A stretch of DNA of 64,000 nucleotides. Source: Streptomyces cellulosae (lineage in GTDB: Bacteria > Actinomycetota > Actinomycetes > Streptomycetales > Streptomycetaceae). The first letter of the stretch is position 1. The number at the start of each line of letters is the position of its first letter. The stretch lies in NCBI RefSeq assembly GCF_000721105.1, contig NZ_JOEV01000026.1:1-64000 (forward strand), written 5' to 3'. Below are positions 38,673-48,165 of the stretch, piece after piece. Position numbers and translations under genes: made by a program. The notes below the pieces were generated by a model, which saw only the letters and a program-made list of their open reading frames with translations, did not search any database and was not told the DNA's origin.

Positions 38673-38719
38673 AAATGGTCAACCCTGTCAGTCCTGTCCC
38701 GCTCACGAAGGTTCGCGAG

Positions 38720-40684
<1,965 letters not shown>

Positions 40685-40730
40685 GGTCGGCGAGGCGTTC
40701 GGGCGGGCGGCGGGGGTCGCCGGCCGCCCG

Positions 40731-41114
40731 TCAGGCGACCCGGCCGCCGATGCCGGAACGGCCTTCGGGGACGGCAGTCAGGCCGACCGTCACCTGCTCG
40801 CGGGTCTGTTCGCCGAGTACGCCGGCCACCGCGTCGGTGATCGCGGAGATCAGGCGCGCGGGTGCGTCCGGTACGTCAGGGTGCTGGTAGGCCGCCTCGC
40901 GCAGGCTCAGCGTGACGTTCGGGGCGGCTTGGGCGGTGGGCTTTCCGCCGATGCCGCGTCGACCGTGGGGGATGCCGATGATGTCGACTGCGACCAGGTG
41001 GCTGAACTGCTTGCCGTAGACGGATCCGACCGCGTCCGCGAGTCCGCGGAGCAGGCCCTCCTCGGCCTGCTCGTCGAGAGCGGTCTCGCTGATGCGCACG
41101 GTGAAGTGGGGCAT
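40731..41114 (-). CDS. Tautomerase-family protein, two fused 4-OT-like halves
   Basis: This is a 127-residue protein. After Met removal the N-terminal Pro (MPHFTVRISETALD) would be the catalytic base of 4-oxalocrotonate tautomerase-fold enzymes. The length is about twice a 4-OT monomer (60-65), and both halves end in a similar motif: IGIPHGRRGIGGKP and LTAVPEGRSGIGGRV. The second half starts NVTLSLREAAY. This suggests an internal duplication. It is divergent from the MarR gene with a palindrome between them, so it is the likely target of that regulator. Substrate unknown. Confidence 0.8.
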   Translation of the reverse strand: MPHFTVRISETALDEQAEEGLLRGLADAVGSVYGKQFSHLVAVDIIGIPHGRRGIGGKPTAQAAPNVTLSLREAAYQHPDVPDAPARLISAITDAVAGVLGEQTREQVTVGLTAVPEGRSGIGGRVA

Positions 41115-41179
41115 GGTGGAGTCTCCGTTCGTGCCCGTGTGGTGGGCAGATCGGCTGCTGATGTCTTCAGAAGCAAAAC

Positions 41180-41197
41180 ACCTTTGTCTTCAAAGGT
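41180..41197. promoter_or_regulatory. Palindromic operator in the tautomerase-marR intergenic region
   Basis: ACCTTTG-TCTT-CAAAGGT is an 18-base perfect inverted repeat located 18 bases before the marR ATG at 41215 and about 65 bases before the divergent tautomerase start. TGTCTTCA occurs both inside it (41185-41192) and at 41162-41169, a direct repeat 23 bases apart. MarR dimers bind palindromes of this size and usually repress both divergent genes. Confidence 0.7.
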
Positions 41198-41214
41198 AAA
41201 TGCTGGGGGTTGTG

Positions 41215-41694
41215 ATGGCCGGATCCGTGCGGCGCGAGGCCGGAGCGGGTGACGTGGACGCGGCGGTGCGCGAACTGCTCCTGCTCATGCCGCGGATGGC
41301 CGGCCGGGTCAAGCGCATTCCTGTGCCCGAGGTCCTGCGGTCGCATGCGTTGGCGCCCCGTCATCTCTCCCTGCTGTCGTACCTCTTGTTCGACGGGCCC
41401 ATGACCGTCAACGAGCTGGCCGAGCGCCTGGAGGTGGCACCCACCACGGTCAGCCTGATGGTGGGAGACCTGAGCGGGAAGGGCATCCTGGACCGGCGCG
41501 AGGACCCGTCCGACCGGCGGCGCCGGATCGTGGCCATCGCCCCCGACCAGCACGACGCGATCGCCGACTGGCTCGCCCCCGGCGCCGCAGCCTGGCGTCG
41601 GGTGCTCGCCCCGCTGTCCCCGGCGCAGCGGCGCCTCTTCGTGGATACCCTGCGCGCTTATGACGAGGCGGTGGCGGAGGAACGTGAGCACTGA
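41215..41694 (+). CDS. MarR-family transcriptional regulator
   Basis: This 159-residue winged-helix regulator contains MTVNELAERLEVAPTTVSLMVGDLSGKGIL (helix-turn-helix) and DRREDPSDRRRRIVAI (the wing with the family DxRxxR motif). ATG 41215 has GGGGG five bases upstream; ATG 41200 in frame is less likely. MarR proteins release DNA on binding small aromatic ligands. A phenolic or xenobiotic signal would suit the adjacent tautomerase and P450 genes, but the ligand is not shown. It is convergent with the P450 gene. Confidence 0.88.
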   Translation: MAGSVRREAGAGDVDAAVRELLLLMPRMAGRVKRIPVPEVLRSHALAPRHLSLLSYLLFDGPMTVNELAERLEVAPTTVSLMVGDLSGKGILDRREDPSDRRRRIVAIAPDQHDAIADWLAPGAAAWRRVLAPLSPAQRRLFVDTLRAYDEAVAEEREH

Positions 41695-41755
41695 GACCCG
41701 CCGGGCGGGGAGGAGGGGCATCGGCACGCGTGAACGCTCGGGCCCCGCCAGAACC

Positions 41756-42970
41756 TCAGCTCTGCTCGATGTGCAGATGGATGGGACCCCGTAGAACCGG
41801 GCTGGGCCGGTACGGTGGCGGGTCGGCGATCAGGCTTGGCCGGTTCAGGCGGCGTGCCAGCGCGTTGAGTGCGATCTGGGTCTCCAGCCGGGCCAGCGGG
41901 CCGCCGAAGCACAGGTGGATGCCGCTGCCGAAACCCAGGTGCTGGTTGTCCTGGCGGTCGGGGTCGAAGCGGTCGGGATCGTCGAAGCGGGCCGGATCGC
42001 GGCTGCCCGAGGCGAGCATGAGCATGATCTGCGACCCCTGGGGGATGACGGTGTCGGCGACGGTGATGTCGCTGTACGCCGCCCGCCAGGGAATGATGTG
42101 CACGGGCGGCTCGTAGCGCAGCAGTTCCTCGACCAGCGGTACGACCAGGTCCGGTTCGGTGCGCAGGCGTTGCAGCACCTCGGGGTGGCGCAGCAGCGTC
42201 AGCATGCCGTTGGTGATGAGGTTGACGGTGGTCTCGTGGCCGGCGATGAGCAGCAGATTGGCCGTGCTGACGATCTCGTCGTCGGTCATCCGCCCTTCGG
42301 GCCCGTCGTCGTTGGCCAGTCGGGTCAGCAGGTCGTCGCCCGGCCGGCCGTGGCGTTGGTCCAGCAGCCCGCCGAGGTATTGGCGCAGGTCCTGGGTGGC
42401 CTGCATGCCGTTGGTCAGTTTCTCCTGCGGGTCGGTGCTGGGGTTGTAGTTGATCGCGTCGATGATGTGGTTCACCCACACGTGGAAGCGTGACTCGTCC
42501 TCGCGCGGCACACCGAGCAGGTGGCAGATCACGGTGACGGGGAACGGGTAGGCGAAGTCGTCGACGATGTCGATCCGTTCTCTGTCCGCGAAGTCGTCGA
42601 TCAGGCCGCTGACGACGGCGGTCAGCTCACCTTCCATGCCGGCCACCAGCCCCGGGGTGTGCGGGGGGCCGAAGTGGCGCATCGCCATGCGTCGCAAGCG
42701 GTCGTGCTCGGGCGGGTCGAGGTTGATGAACGCCGGCGCGGCGCGATCCGCGGCCCCGGGCATCGGCCGTGACAGGTTGCGGACGTCGGAACTCAGGCGC
42801 GGATCGTGCAGTACGCCGGTGAGTTCGCGATAGGTGCTGATGACATAGCTGCCGTTTTCCTGCAGGGCCACCGGTGTCCTGCGCAGCTCGGCATAGAGCG
42901 GGTACGGGTCGGCCCGGGAGGAGTAGTCGAGGATCCGGGGGAGGATGTCGGGCGTCTCGGTCGTGGTCAT
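41756..42970 (-). CDS. Cytochrome P450
   Basis: This is a 404-residue soluble bacterial P450. The haem ligand is Cys354 in FGSGIHLCFGGPLAR; the I-helix oxygen-activation motif is AGHETT; the K-helix ExxR is ELLRYEPP. The start is ATG 42970 (MTTTETPDILPRILDYSSRADPYP), preceded by GGAGGG; a longer frame exists without ribosome site. It is the last gene of a ferredoxin, ferredoxin reductase, P450 operon, which would give it its own electron supply. Substrate unknown; from general look it belongs near the CYP105/CYP107 classes, and no biosynthetic genes surround it. Confidence 0.93.
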   Translation of the reverse strand: MTTTETPDILPRILDYSSRADPYPLYAELRRTPVALQENGSYVISTYRELTGVLHDPRLSSDVRNLSRPMPGAADRAAPAFINLDPPEHDRLRRMAMRHFGPPHTPGLVAGMEGELTAVVSGLIDDFADRERIDIVDDFAYPFPVTVICHLLGVPREDESRFHVWVNHIIDAINYNPSTDPQEKLTNGMQATQDLRQYLGGLLDQRHGRPGDDLLTRLANDDGPEGRMTDDEIVSTANLLLIAGHETTVNLITNGMLTLLRHPEVLQRLRTEPDLVVPLVEELLRYEPPVHIIPWRAAYSDITVADTVIPQGSQIMLMLASGSRDPARFDDPDRFDPDRQDNQHLGFGSGIHLCFGGPLARLETQIALNALARRLNRPSLIADPPPYRPSPVLRGPIHLHIEQS

Positions 42971-42992
42971 GTCGCTTTCCCTCCTGCTTCCC

Positions 42993-44384
42993 CTACCGGT
43001 GCTGCCGCATGGCGGTGACGCGCCGTTCGCCCGGGTCGTGGCCGGTGACGACCACCGTGGCACCCTGGGCGAGCAGGGTGGGGCCGGGAAAGTCGACGGG
43101 TACCGGTTTCGCGTCGGCGGGCTGGTCGGGCGTGGGGCAGGACGGCGGGAAGGGCGCGGCGGTCTCGATCAGCTGCCGGTAGTGGTCCAGCCACTTCGCG
43201 TTGTTGAAGCTGACCGCTGCGGTGACGCGGCCCTGGTAGCCGTATGCGGCGACGAAGCGGTGGTCGGGCACGGATCCCTGGGTGACGACGACCTCGTCGG
43301 CGTAGGTCGGTACACCGACGGACTTGATGTTGACGCCGAACTGGATCGACCAGAACGTCGGGATGGACAGGTGCGGCCAGCGGTCCGCCTGGGTGCTGAC
43401 CATGTTGTGCGCCGCGATCTCGGCCTGCTCCACGGCGTTGGCCCAGTGTTCCAGCGAGATGAACCGGTACTCGTAGATCGGGTTCGGGCAGCGTGCCACG
43501 TCTCCGGCGACGAAGATGTCGTCGGTGACCAGGCCGTTGACGTCGAAGGCGCGGCAGCCGGAGTCGCAGGCGACTCCCCATACGCCTACCGCCAGTCCTG
43601 AGTCGCGCAGCCACTCGGTGTTGCGGATGCCTCCGAGTGCCACCACCGCCACGTCGGCGTCGACCGTGCTGCCGTCGGAGAAGTGGGCGCGGCGGAACCG
43701 CCCCTGAGCGTCGCCCTCCAGCCGGGTGACTTTGACACCGCAGCGCAGGTCGACGCCGTGCGCGCGCTGCATGTCCGCCGCGACCTCGCCGATCATGGCG
43801 CCGAGTCCCCCGACGAGCGGGGCCGGCGCGAGCTCGGCGACAGTCACCGGGATGCCCCGCTCACGGCAGATGGACGCGATCTCGGAGCCGGTGAAGCCCG
43901 CGCCGATGACCAGTACGCGGGAGGGTCCGGCGGCCATCGCTCGCCGCAGGCCGTCGGCGTCCTCGCGCGTGCGGACCACGAACACGCCGTCCAGGGCCGC
44001 CTCGGCCTCGACGAACCAGGGGCGGGCGCGTACCCCGGTGGAGATCAGCATGCGGTCGAAGGGGATCCTGCGGCCGTCGGCGAGTCGTACGTGATTGGTC
44101 GCCAGGTCCAGGTGGTCGGCGGGTACGCCCAGCAACCACTCCGCATCGATGTCACGACGTCGCGGCAGCGTGGTGCCCTCGGCCGGTACCCAGCCGGTCA
44201 GCACCTGCTTGGACAGAGGGGGCCGGTCGTAGGGCTCCCCCAACTCGTCACCGATCATGGTCAGCGACCCGGTGAACCCCTCGTCGCGCAGAGCCTCCGC
44301 AGCTCGCAGTCCCGCCAGTGACGCCCCGACGATCACAATGCGGCCGTCGCGCTTGAATCCCTTCAGGGTGGTGGCACTGCTCAT
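42993..44384 (-). CDS. FAD-dependent ferredoxin reductase
   Basis: This 463-residue flavoprotein has an FAD-binding Rossmann motif near the N-terminus (IVIVGASLAGLRAAEALR), a second one for NAD(P)H (VLVIGAGFTGSEIAS), the family motif DIFVAGDVARCPNP and a C-terminal reductase domain (FWSIQFGVNIKSVGVP). It passes electrons from NAD(P)H to the 3Fe-4S ferredoxin encoded just before it. ATG 44384 shares its A with the TGA stop of the ferredoxin (TGATG), so the two are translationally coupled. The P450 starts 22 bases after its stop. Confidence 0.92.
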   Translation of the reverse strand: MSSATTLKGFKRDGRIVIVGASLAGLRAAEALRDEGFTGSLTMIGDELGEPYDRPPLSKQVLTGWVPAEGTTLPRRRDIDAEWLLGVPADHLDLATNHVRLADGRRIPFDRMLISTGVRARPWFVEAEAALDGVFVVRTREDADGLRRAMAAGPSRVLVIGAGFTGSEIASICRERGIPVTVAELAPAPLVGGLGAMIGEVAADMQRAHGVDLRCGVKVTRLEGDAQGRFRRAHFSDGSTVDADVAVVALGGIRNTEWLRDSGLAVGVWGVACDSGCRAFDVNGLVTDDIFVAGDVARCPNPIYEYRFISLEHWANAVEQAEIAAHNMVSTQADRWPHLSIPTFWSIQFGVNIKSVGVPTYADEVVVTQGSVPDHRFVAAYGYQGRVTAAVSFNNAKWLDHYRQLIETAAPFPPSCPTPDQPADAKPVPVDFPGPTLLAQGATVVVTGHDPGERRVTAMRQHR

Positions 44385-44608
44385 CACGGCGACACCTCCA
44401 CCGCCGCGTCCCGTCCCTCCAACCGGTCGACCACAATGGCCTGGAGCGGGCAGGCCGCAGCGGCGCGCAACACCTGCTCACGCTGGGCGTCGTCGGGGCT
44501 CGGGTCGTACATCAGCGCTTCCTCCCCGTGCATCCGGAACGCGTCCGGAGCCAGGAACGCGCACTGCGCATACCCCTGACACCGGGAAAGATCAACGACA
44601 ATTCTCAT
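44384..44608 (-). CDS. Small ferredoxin (3Fe-4S type), P450 electron carrier
   Basis: This 74-residue protein starts MRIVVDLSRC. Cluster ligands are Cys10 and Cys16 (SRCQGYAQC) and Cys51-ish in AAACPLQAI; with only three ligand cysteines in the C-x5-C...CP spacing, it is a 3Fe-4S ferredoxin of the kind that serves P450s. ATG 44608 follows GGAGG by six bases; the frame extends upstream without reason. It is the first gene of the three-gene redox operon. Confidence 0.88.
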   Translation of the reverse strand: MRIVVDLSRCQGYAQCAFLAPDAFRMHGEEALMYDPSPDDAQREQVLRAAAACPLQAIVVDRLEGRDAAVEVSP

Positions 44609-44855
44609 CCCGACCTCCATGTCAGGGACTGCGAAGCTGTGGGCCCTGGGGTGCAAATGGGGAGGTGGAATCGAGCTCAGCCCTGAGAATGCGGGTCCAC
44701 CACGCTCGTAGAAAGTCTCCGCGGGAAGAAGAATCCGTTGTCGCGAATGAGGCCTCGGCGTCTGCAAACCGCCCGGAAAAGCCGGACGTTGACCCAAAAA
44801 GCCTATCCCGTACGCAGGTCGTCCGCACCCCGGGCAAGGGAGTTACGGGCGCCGT

Positions 44856-45539
44856 TCACCCCGGGCCGTAGAGGGCGGCGATCTCCTTGGACGTTGCCCA
44901 CCGGCTGTAGGTGGGCGACTGGGGCCAGCCGTCGGGGGAGTCCTGCCATACCTCCTGGCGGCCGTACGGCAGGACGTCGATCAGCGCGAAGGCGTGACCG
45001 AGCTGCTCGGTGCCGCGGCCGTCGGTGTGCCAGGTGCGATAGACGGTGTCGCCGTCGCGGAGGAACACGTTGACCGCGAATCCTCCGTCGGGCGGTGCGC
45101 CGACGTCGGTGCCGAACGAGCTGTTCGCGGTCGAGTACCACGCCATCCGGTTGCCGACGCGCTGTTTGTAGGCGAGTGCCTCGTCGATGGGGCCCTGGGT
45201 GACGATGACGAAGCGCGCGTCGTAGTTGTCCAGGAACTCCAGGCGGGTGTACTGCGAAGTGAACCCCGTGCAGCCCGGGCACTGCCATTCCTTGCCGGGG
45301 AACCACATGTGGTTGTAGACGATCAGCTGACTGTGGCCCTCGAAGACGTCCGCCAGCCGGACGGGGCCGTCCTCGCCCTCGAGGGTGTAGTCCGGCATCT
45401 CGACCATCGGCAGGCGGCGACGCTCGGCGGCGATGGCGTCGAGTTCGCGTGTCGCGGCCTTCTCGCGGGCGCGCAGCGCTTCGAGCCGGCGCTCCCAGGT
45501 CGCGGTGTCGACGACGGGCGGTAGTGCGTGGTTGGTCAT
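44856..45539 (-). CDS. DUF899 thioredoxin-like protein
   Basis: This 227-residue protein begins with a charged helix (RRLEALRAREKAATRELDAIAAERRRLP), followed by a thioredoxin fold: LIVYNHMWFPGKEWQCPGCTGFTSQY carries a CPGC active-site-like motif, then FLDNYDARFVIVTQGP and NVFLRDGDTVYRTWHTDGRG. DUF899 proteins are widespread in actinobacteria; the redox role is probable but the partner is unknown. It lies downstream of a strong terminator and has no obvious operon partner. Confidence 0.88.
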   Translation of the reverse strand: MTNHALPPVVDTATWERRLEALRAREKAATRELDAIAAERRRLPMVEMPDYTLEGEDGPVRLADVFEGHSQLIVYNHMWFPGKEWQCPGCTGFTSQYTRLEFLDNYDARFVIVTQGPIDEALAYKQRVGNRMAWYSTANSSFGTDVGAPPDGGFAVNVFLRDGDTVYRTWHTDGRGTEQLGHAFALIDVLPYGRQEVWQDSPDGWPQSPTYSRWATSKEIAALYGPG

Positions 45540-45665
45540 GGTCCCTCACAGCGCTCGTGCGCGGTTTTCGCTTGTGCGGGGGTAGACCTCACGCGGCTCG
45601 AAAACTCATCGGTGAAGGCATCGGTGAAGGCACCGGAGACAGTCGCCGGGAACGTCGTCGGTCGG

Positions 45666-45700
45666 TGTGTGCCGCCGGTGTTTCGCGCCGGCGGCACACA
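45666..45700 (-). terminator. Terminator after the TerD-family gene
   Basis: Perfect 13-bp arms TGTGTGCCGCCGG / CCGGCGGCACACA with a 9-base loop, 11 bases beyond the stop of the minus-strand TerD gene. A 12-base direct repeat, ATCGGTGAAGGC twice (45608-45631), lies nearby. Confidence 0.85.
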
Positions 45701-45710
45701 TGGCCGCGTG

Positions 45711-46295
45711 CTATTTGCTGGCGGCGAACCGCATCAGGGCGAGTTGGTCGCCCTGCTTGATCTTGCCGGTCACGTTGATCACCTCGAGTTTCCAGCTGTT
45801 GCCGGCCCGCAGTGCCTTGGCGACGGCGCAGCCGTTGTCGGTGGTGAGCATGCTCGGCCAGATGTCGGCGACCTGCTGGGTGCTGCCGCCGGACGCGTCG
45901 TACACCTTGAAGCTGATGTTGCGGGCCTTCTGGAAGGAGCTGCCCTTCTTGTAGGCGGCGGCGACGAACACGATCGAGGTGATGTGGGGCGGGATCTTCG
46001 CGAACTCGACCGTGACGGTCTCGTCGTCGCCGTCCCCGTGACCGGTCTGGTTGTCGCCGCTGTGCAGGAGGGAGCCGTTGCCGATGGGGTCGACGGAGTC
46101 GAGGCCCGCCAGGCGCACCGGGTCCCCGTCGTGCATGGCGATGGCGATCAGGTCGAGGTCGGTGCCGGTCTTCCGGCGGAGTTTGCCCATCACTCCGCCG
46201 CTGCTGCCGGCGGTGGGGTCCCAGGAGACCCCGATGGACAGATGGGTCACCCCGTCCAGGTCCGCCGGGCCGTCTTCCTTCGTGAGCGTAATCAT
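45711..46295 (-). CDS. TerD-family protein
   Basis: This is a 194-residue TerD/CABP-fold protein: MITLTKEDGPADLDGVTHLSIGVSWD at the start, then the calcium-binding acidic segment HSGDNQTGHGDGDDETVTVEF, and IVFVAAAYKKGSSFQKARNISFKVYD. TerD proteins belong to stress and tellurite-resistance systems and bind Ca2+. The start could be ATG 46295 or a GTG six bases upstream; no strong ribosome site is visible. It stands alone, divergent from the GNAT gene. Confidence 0.9.
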   Translation of the reverse strand: MITLTKEDGPADLDGVTHLSIGVSWDPTAGSSGGVMGKLRRKTGTDLDLIAIAMHDGDPVRLAGLDSVDPIGNGSLLHSGDNQTGHGDGDDETVTVEFAKIPPHITSIVFVAAAYKKGSSFQKARNISFKVYDASGGSTQQVADIWPSMLTTDNGCAVAKALRAGNSWKLEVINVTGKIKQGDQLALMRFAASK

Positions 46296-46401
46296 GCGCA
46301 CATACTGCCTGGGCTTTCGCCGCGGTCCCAGAGCAGGCCCGGGATGACGGCGAGGGACTTGTCCAGTGGCCGGGAGCGCACGGCACGCGGGAAACTCGGG
46401 C

Positions 46402-46935
46402 ATGCCTCGACTCGTCGCGCCCGATGCCCGTTTCCGTGTCTCGTTCCTGGACGCCGTACGGGAGGACGTCGCCGCGGGCGAGAACGTCAGCGACACGCTC
46501 ACACGGGAGCTGCGCGTGTACGGCGCCGACTGGGACACGCCCGACGGGTTCGCCCGGTACGTGGCGGCCGTACGGGAAGAGGAACTGGAGGAGGGGCGGC
46601 GGCCCGAGGGATTCGTGCCGGCGACCTGGTTCTGGTACGTGGACGGGGACGCGTATCTCGGGCGCATCCAGGTCCGGCACCGGCTCACGGACCACCTGCG
46701 CGACTACGGCGGACACATCGGGTACGGGGTTCGGGCCGGTGCGCGCCGCAGGGGGCACGCGACCGCGATGCTCAGGGAGGTTCTGCCGCATGCCCGTGCG
46801 CTGGGGCTGGAGCGGGTGCTCGTCACCTGTGACACCACCAACGTCGGCTCCCGCAAGGTGATCGAGGCCGGCGGCGGGGAGTTCGAGGACGAGCGGGGCG
46901 GAAAGCTGCGGTTCTGGATCCGGACGGGGGACTGA
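46402..46935 (+). CDS. GNAT-family acetyltransferase
   Basis: This 177-residue protein has the acetyl-CoA pyrophosphate loop GYGVRAGARRRGHATAML (Q/R-x-x-G-x-A type), preceded by the beta strand DGDAYLGRIQVRH and followed by RVLVTCDTTNVGSRKVIEAGG, the typical motif B. ATG 46402 (MPRLVAPDARFRVSF) is taken. Substrate unknown. Confidence 0.88.
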   Translation: MPRLVAPDARFRVSFLDAVREDVAAGENVSDTLTRELRVYGADWDTPDGFARYVAAVREEELEEGRRPEGFVPATWFWYVDGDAYLGRIQVRHRLTDHLRDYGGHIGYGVRAGARRRGHATAMLREVLPHARALGLERVLVTCDTTNVGSRKVIEAGGGEFEDERGGKLRFWIRTGD

Positions 46936-46950
46936 GGCGTCTACGCCGGT

Positions 46951-48117
46951 ATGGATCTCGAGAGGCACGCCCCGCAGCAGAACCCCGAGGGGTGTCTGAC
47001 CGTCGCGATCCGCATACCTGTGCGGATCGTCGTGCTCGTGCTGGTGGTGCCGGTGCGGGTGGTGTGGGATCTGCTGGTCGTGGCGGGACGGTTCCTGATG
47101 GATACCGTGCTGCGGCCGGTGGGACGGGCGGTGTTCGTCTGGCCGTTCGTGGGGCTGTGGCGGTATGTCGTCGTGCCCCTGGGGCGGGCGCTGAGGTGGC
47201 TCGGGAACGCGCTGGTCGTGGTCCCGCTCGTGGGGCTGTACCGGTATGTGCTGACGCCCCTCGGGCGCCTCGCCGCCCTGGTGGCGAGGGGGATCGGGGC
47301 CGGTCTGGTGTGGGTGTACGCGTGTGTGCTCACGCCGGTGGGGCGGGCCGTCGTGTGGGTGCTGCGGGGGATCGGGGCCGGTCTGGCGTGGGTGTACGCG
47401 TGTGTGCTCACGCCGGTGGGGCGCGCCGTCCTGTGGGTGCTGCGGGGCGTCGGCGCCGGGCTCGCGGCCCTGGGGCTCGGGATCCACGGCGCCGTGGCCT
47501 GGCTGGTGCGGTACCTCGTCGTGGTGCCGGCCGTGTGGGCGTACGTGTGGATCCTCACGCCTGTCGGGCACGCCGTCGCGTGGTGTGCGCGGGGCGTGGG
47601 GTGGCTGCTGGGCGTGATCGTCACCGGGGTGGCGGTGACGCTTCACTGGATCATGCGGGTCCTGTTCGTGCTGCCCGCGCTCGCGCTCTGGCGCTGGGTC
47701 CTCACCCCCGTGGGGCGGGTGCTCGTCGTCGTCGGGCGGGAAGTGGGCGAGGCCCTCGGGCATGCCTGGCGGATCGCGGGGCACATCTCGCTCGCCGTAG
47801 GGCGGTTCCTCGGGACCCTCTTGAGATGGATCTTCGTGGAGCCGGTGCGCTGGGCGTACCGCACCGTCCTCACCCCGGTGGGACACGTGATCCGGGACAC
47901 CGTCCTGCGGCCCGCCGCCGAGGCCGCACGCGGTGTCGCGCGGGCCGGCCGGCAGGCCTTCGCGGCAGCCCGGGAGTCGGTCCGGCAGGCCCGGGCCGAC
48001 GTGCGACGCATGCTCTTCGGTGAGCCGGGGCAACCGCACGTGGTGGATCGGCGGGAACCGACGGGCGCCGAAACACGTACTCTTGATAGCAGTACGACCG
48101 CTCTCACGAAGGACTGA
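46951..48117 (+). CDS. Valine-rich membrane protein with internal repeats
   Basis: This is a 388-residue protein made almost entirely of repeated modules of about 26-35 residues with the pattern (hydrophobic stretch)-LTPVGR-(hydrophobic stretch), for example VWVYACVLTPVGRAVVWVLRGIGAG, read here as two pieces. Each module has one or two Arg between Val/Leu/Trp-rich stretches. Hydrophobicity is high, but the many regularly spaced Arg make ordinary membrane helices uncertain; amphipathic membrane-surface helices are an alternative. The final 65 residues are charged. It ends eight bases before the next gene frame and is probably part of its operon. I do not recognise a family. Confidence 0.75.
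   Translation: MDLERHAPQQNPEGCLTVAIRIPVRIVVLVLVVPVRVVWDLLVVAGRFLMDTVLRPVGRAVFVWPFVGLWRYVVVPLGRALRWLGNALVVVPLVGLYRYVLTPLGRLAALVARGIGAGLVWVYACVLTPVGRAVVWVLRGIGAGLAWVYACVLTPVGRAVLWVLRGVGAGLAALGLGIHGAVAWLVRYLVVVPAVWAYVWILTPVGHAVAWCARGVGWLLGVIVTGVAVTLHWIMRVLFVLPALALWRWVLTPVGRVLVVVGREVGEALGHAWRIAGHISLAVGRFLGTLLRWIFVEPVRWAYRTVLTPVGHVIRDTVLRPAAEAARGVARAGRQAFAAARESVRQARADVRRMLFGEPGQPHVVDRREPTGAETRTLDSSTTALTKD
47293..47448 (+). repeat. 78-bp tandem duplication within the valine-rich membrane protein gene
   Basis: Two adjacent 78-base copies start ATCGGGGCCGGTCTGG at 47293 and 47371 and differ at few positions; a decayed third begins GTCGGCGCC at 47449. In frame, it duplicates 26 residues. The near identity implies a recent event or ongoing copy-number change. 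Confidence 0.85.
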
Positions 48118-48165
48118 ACGACACTGGGCAAGCGACAGCCCGAAGGCCCGCCGCCCGCACCCGCG

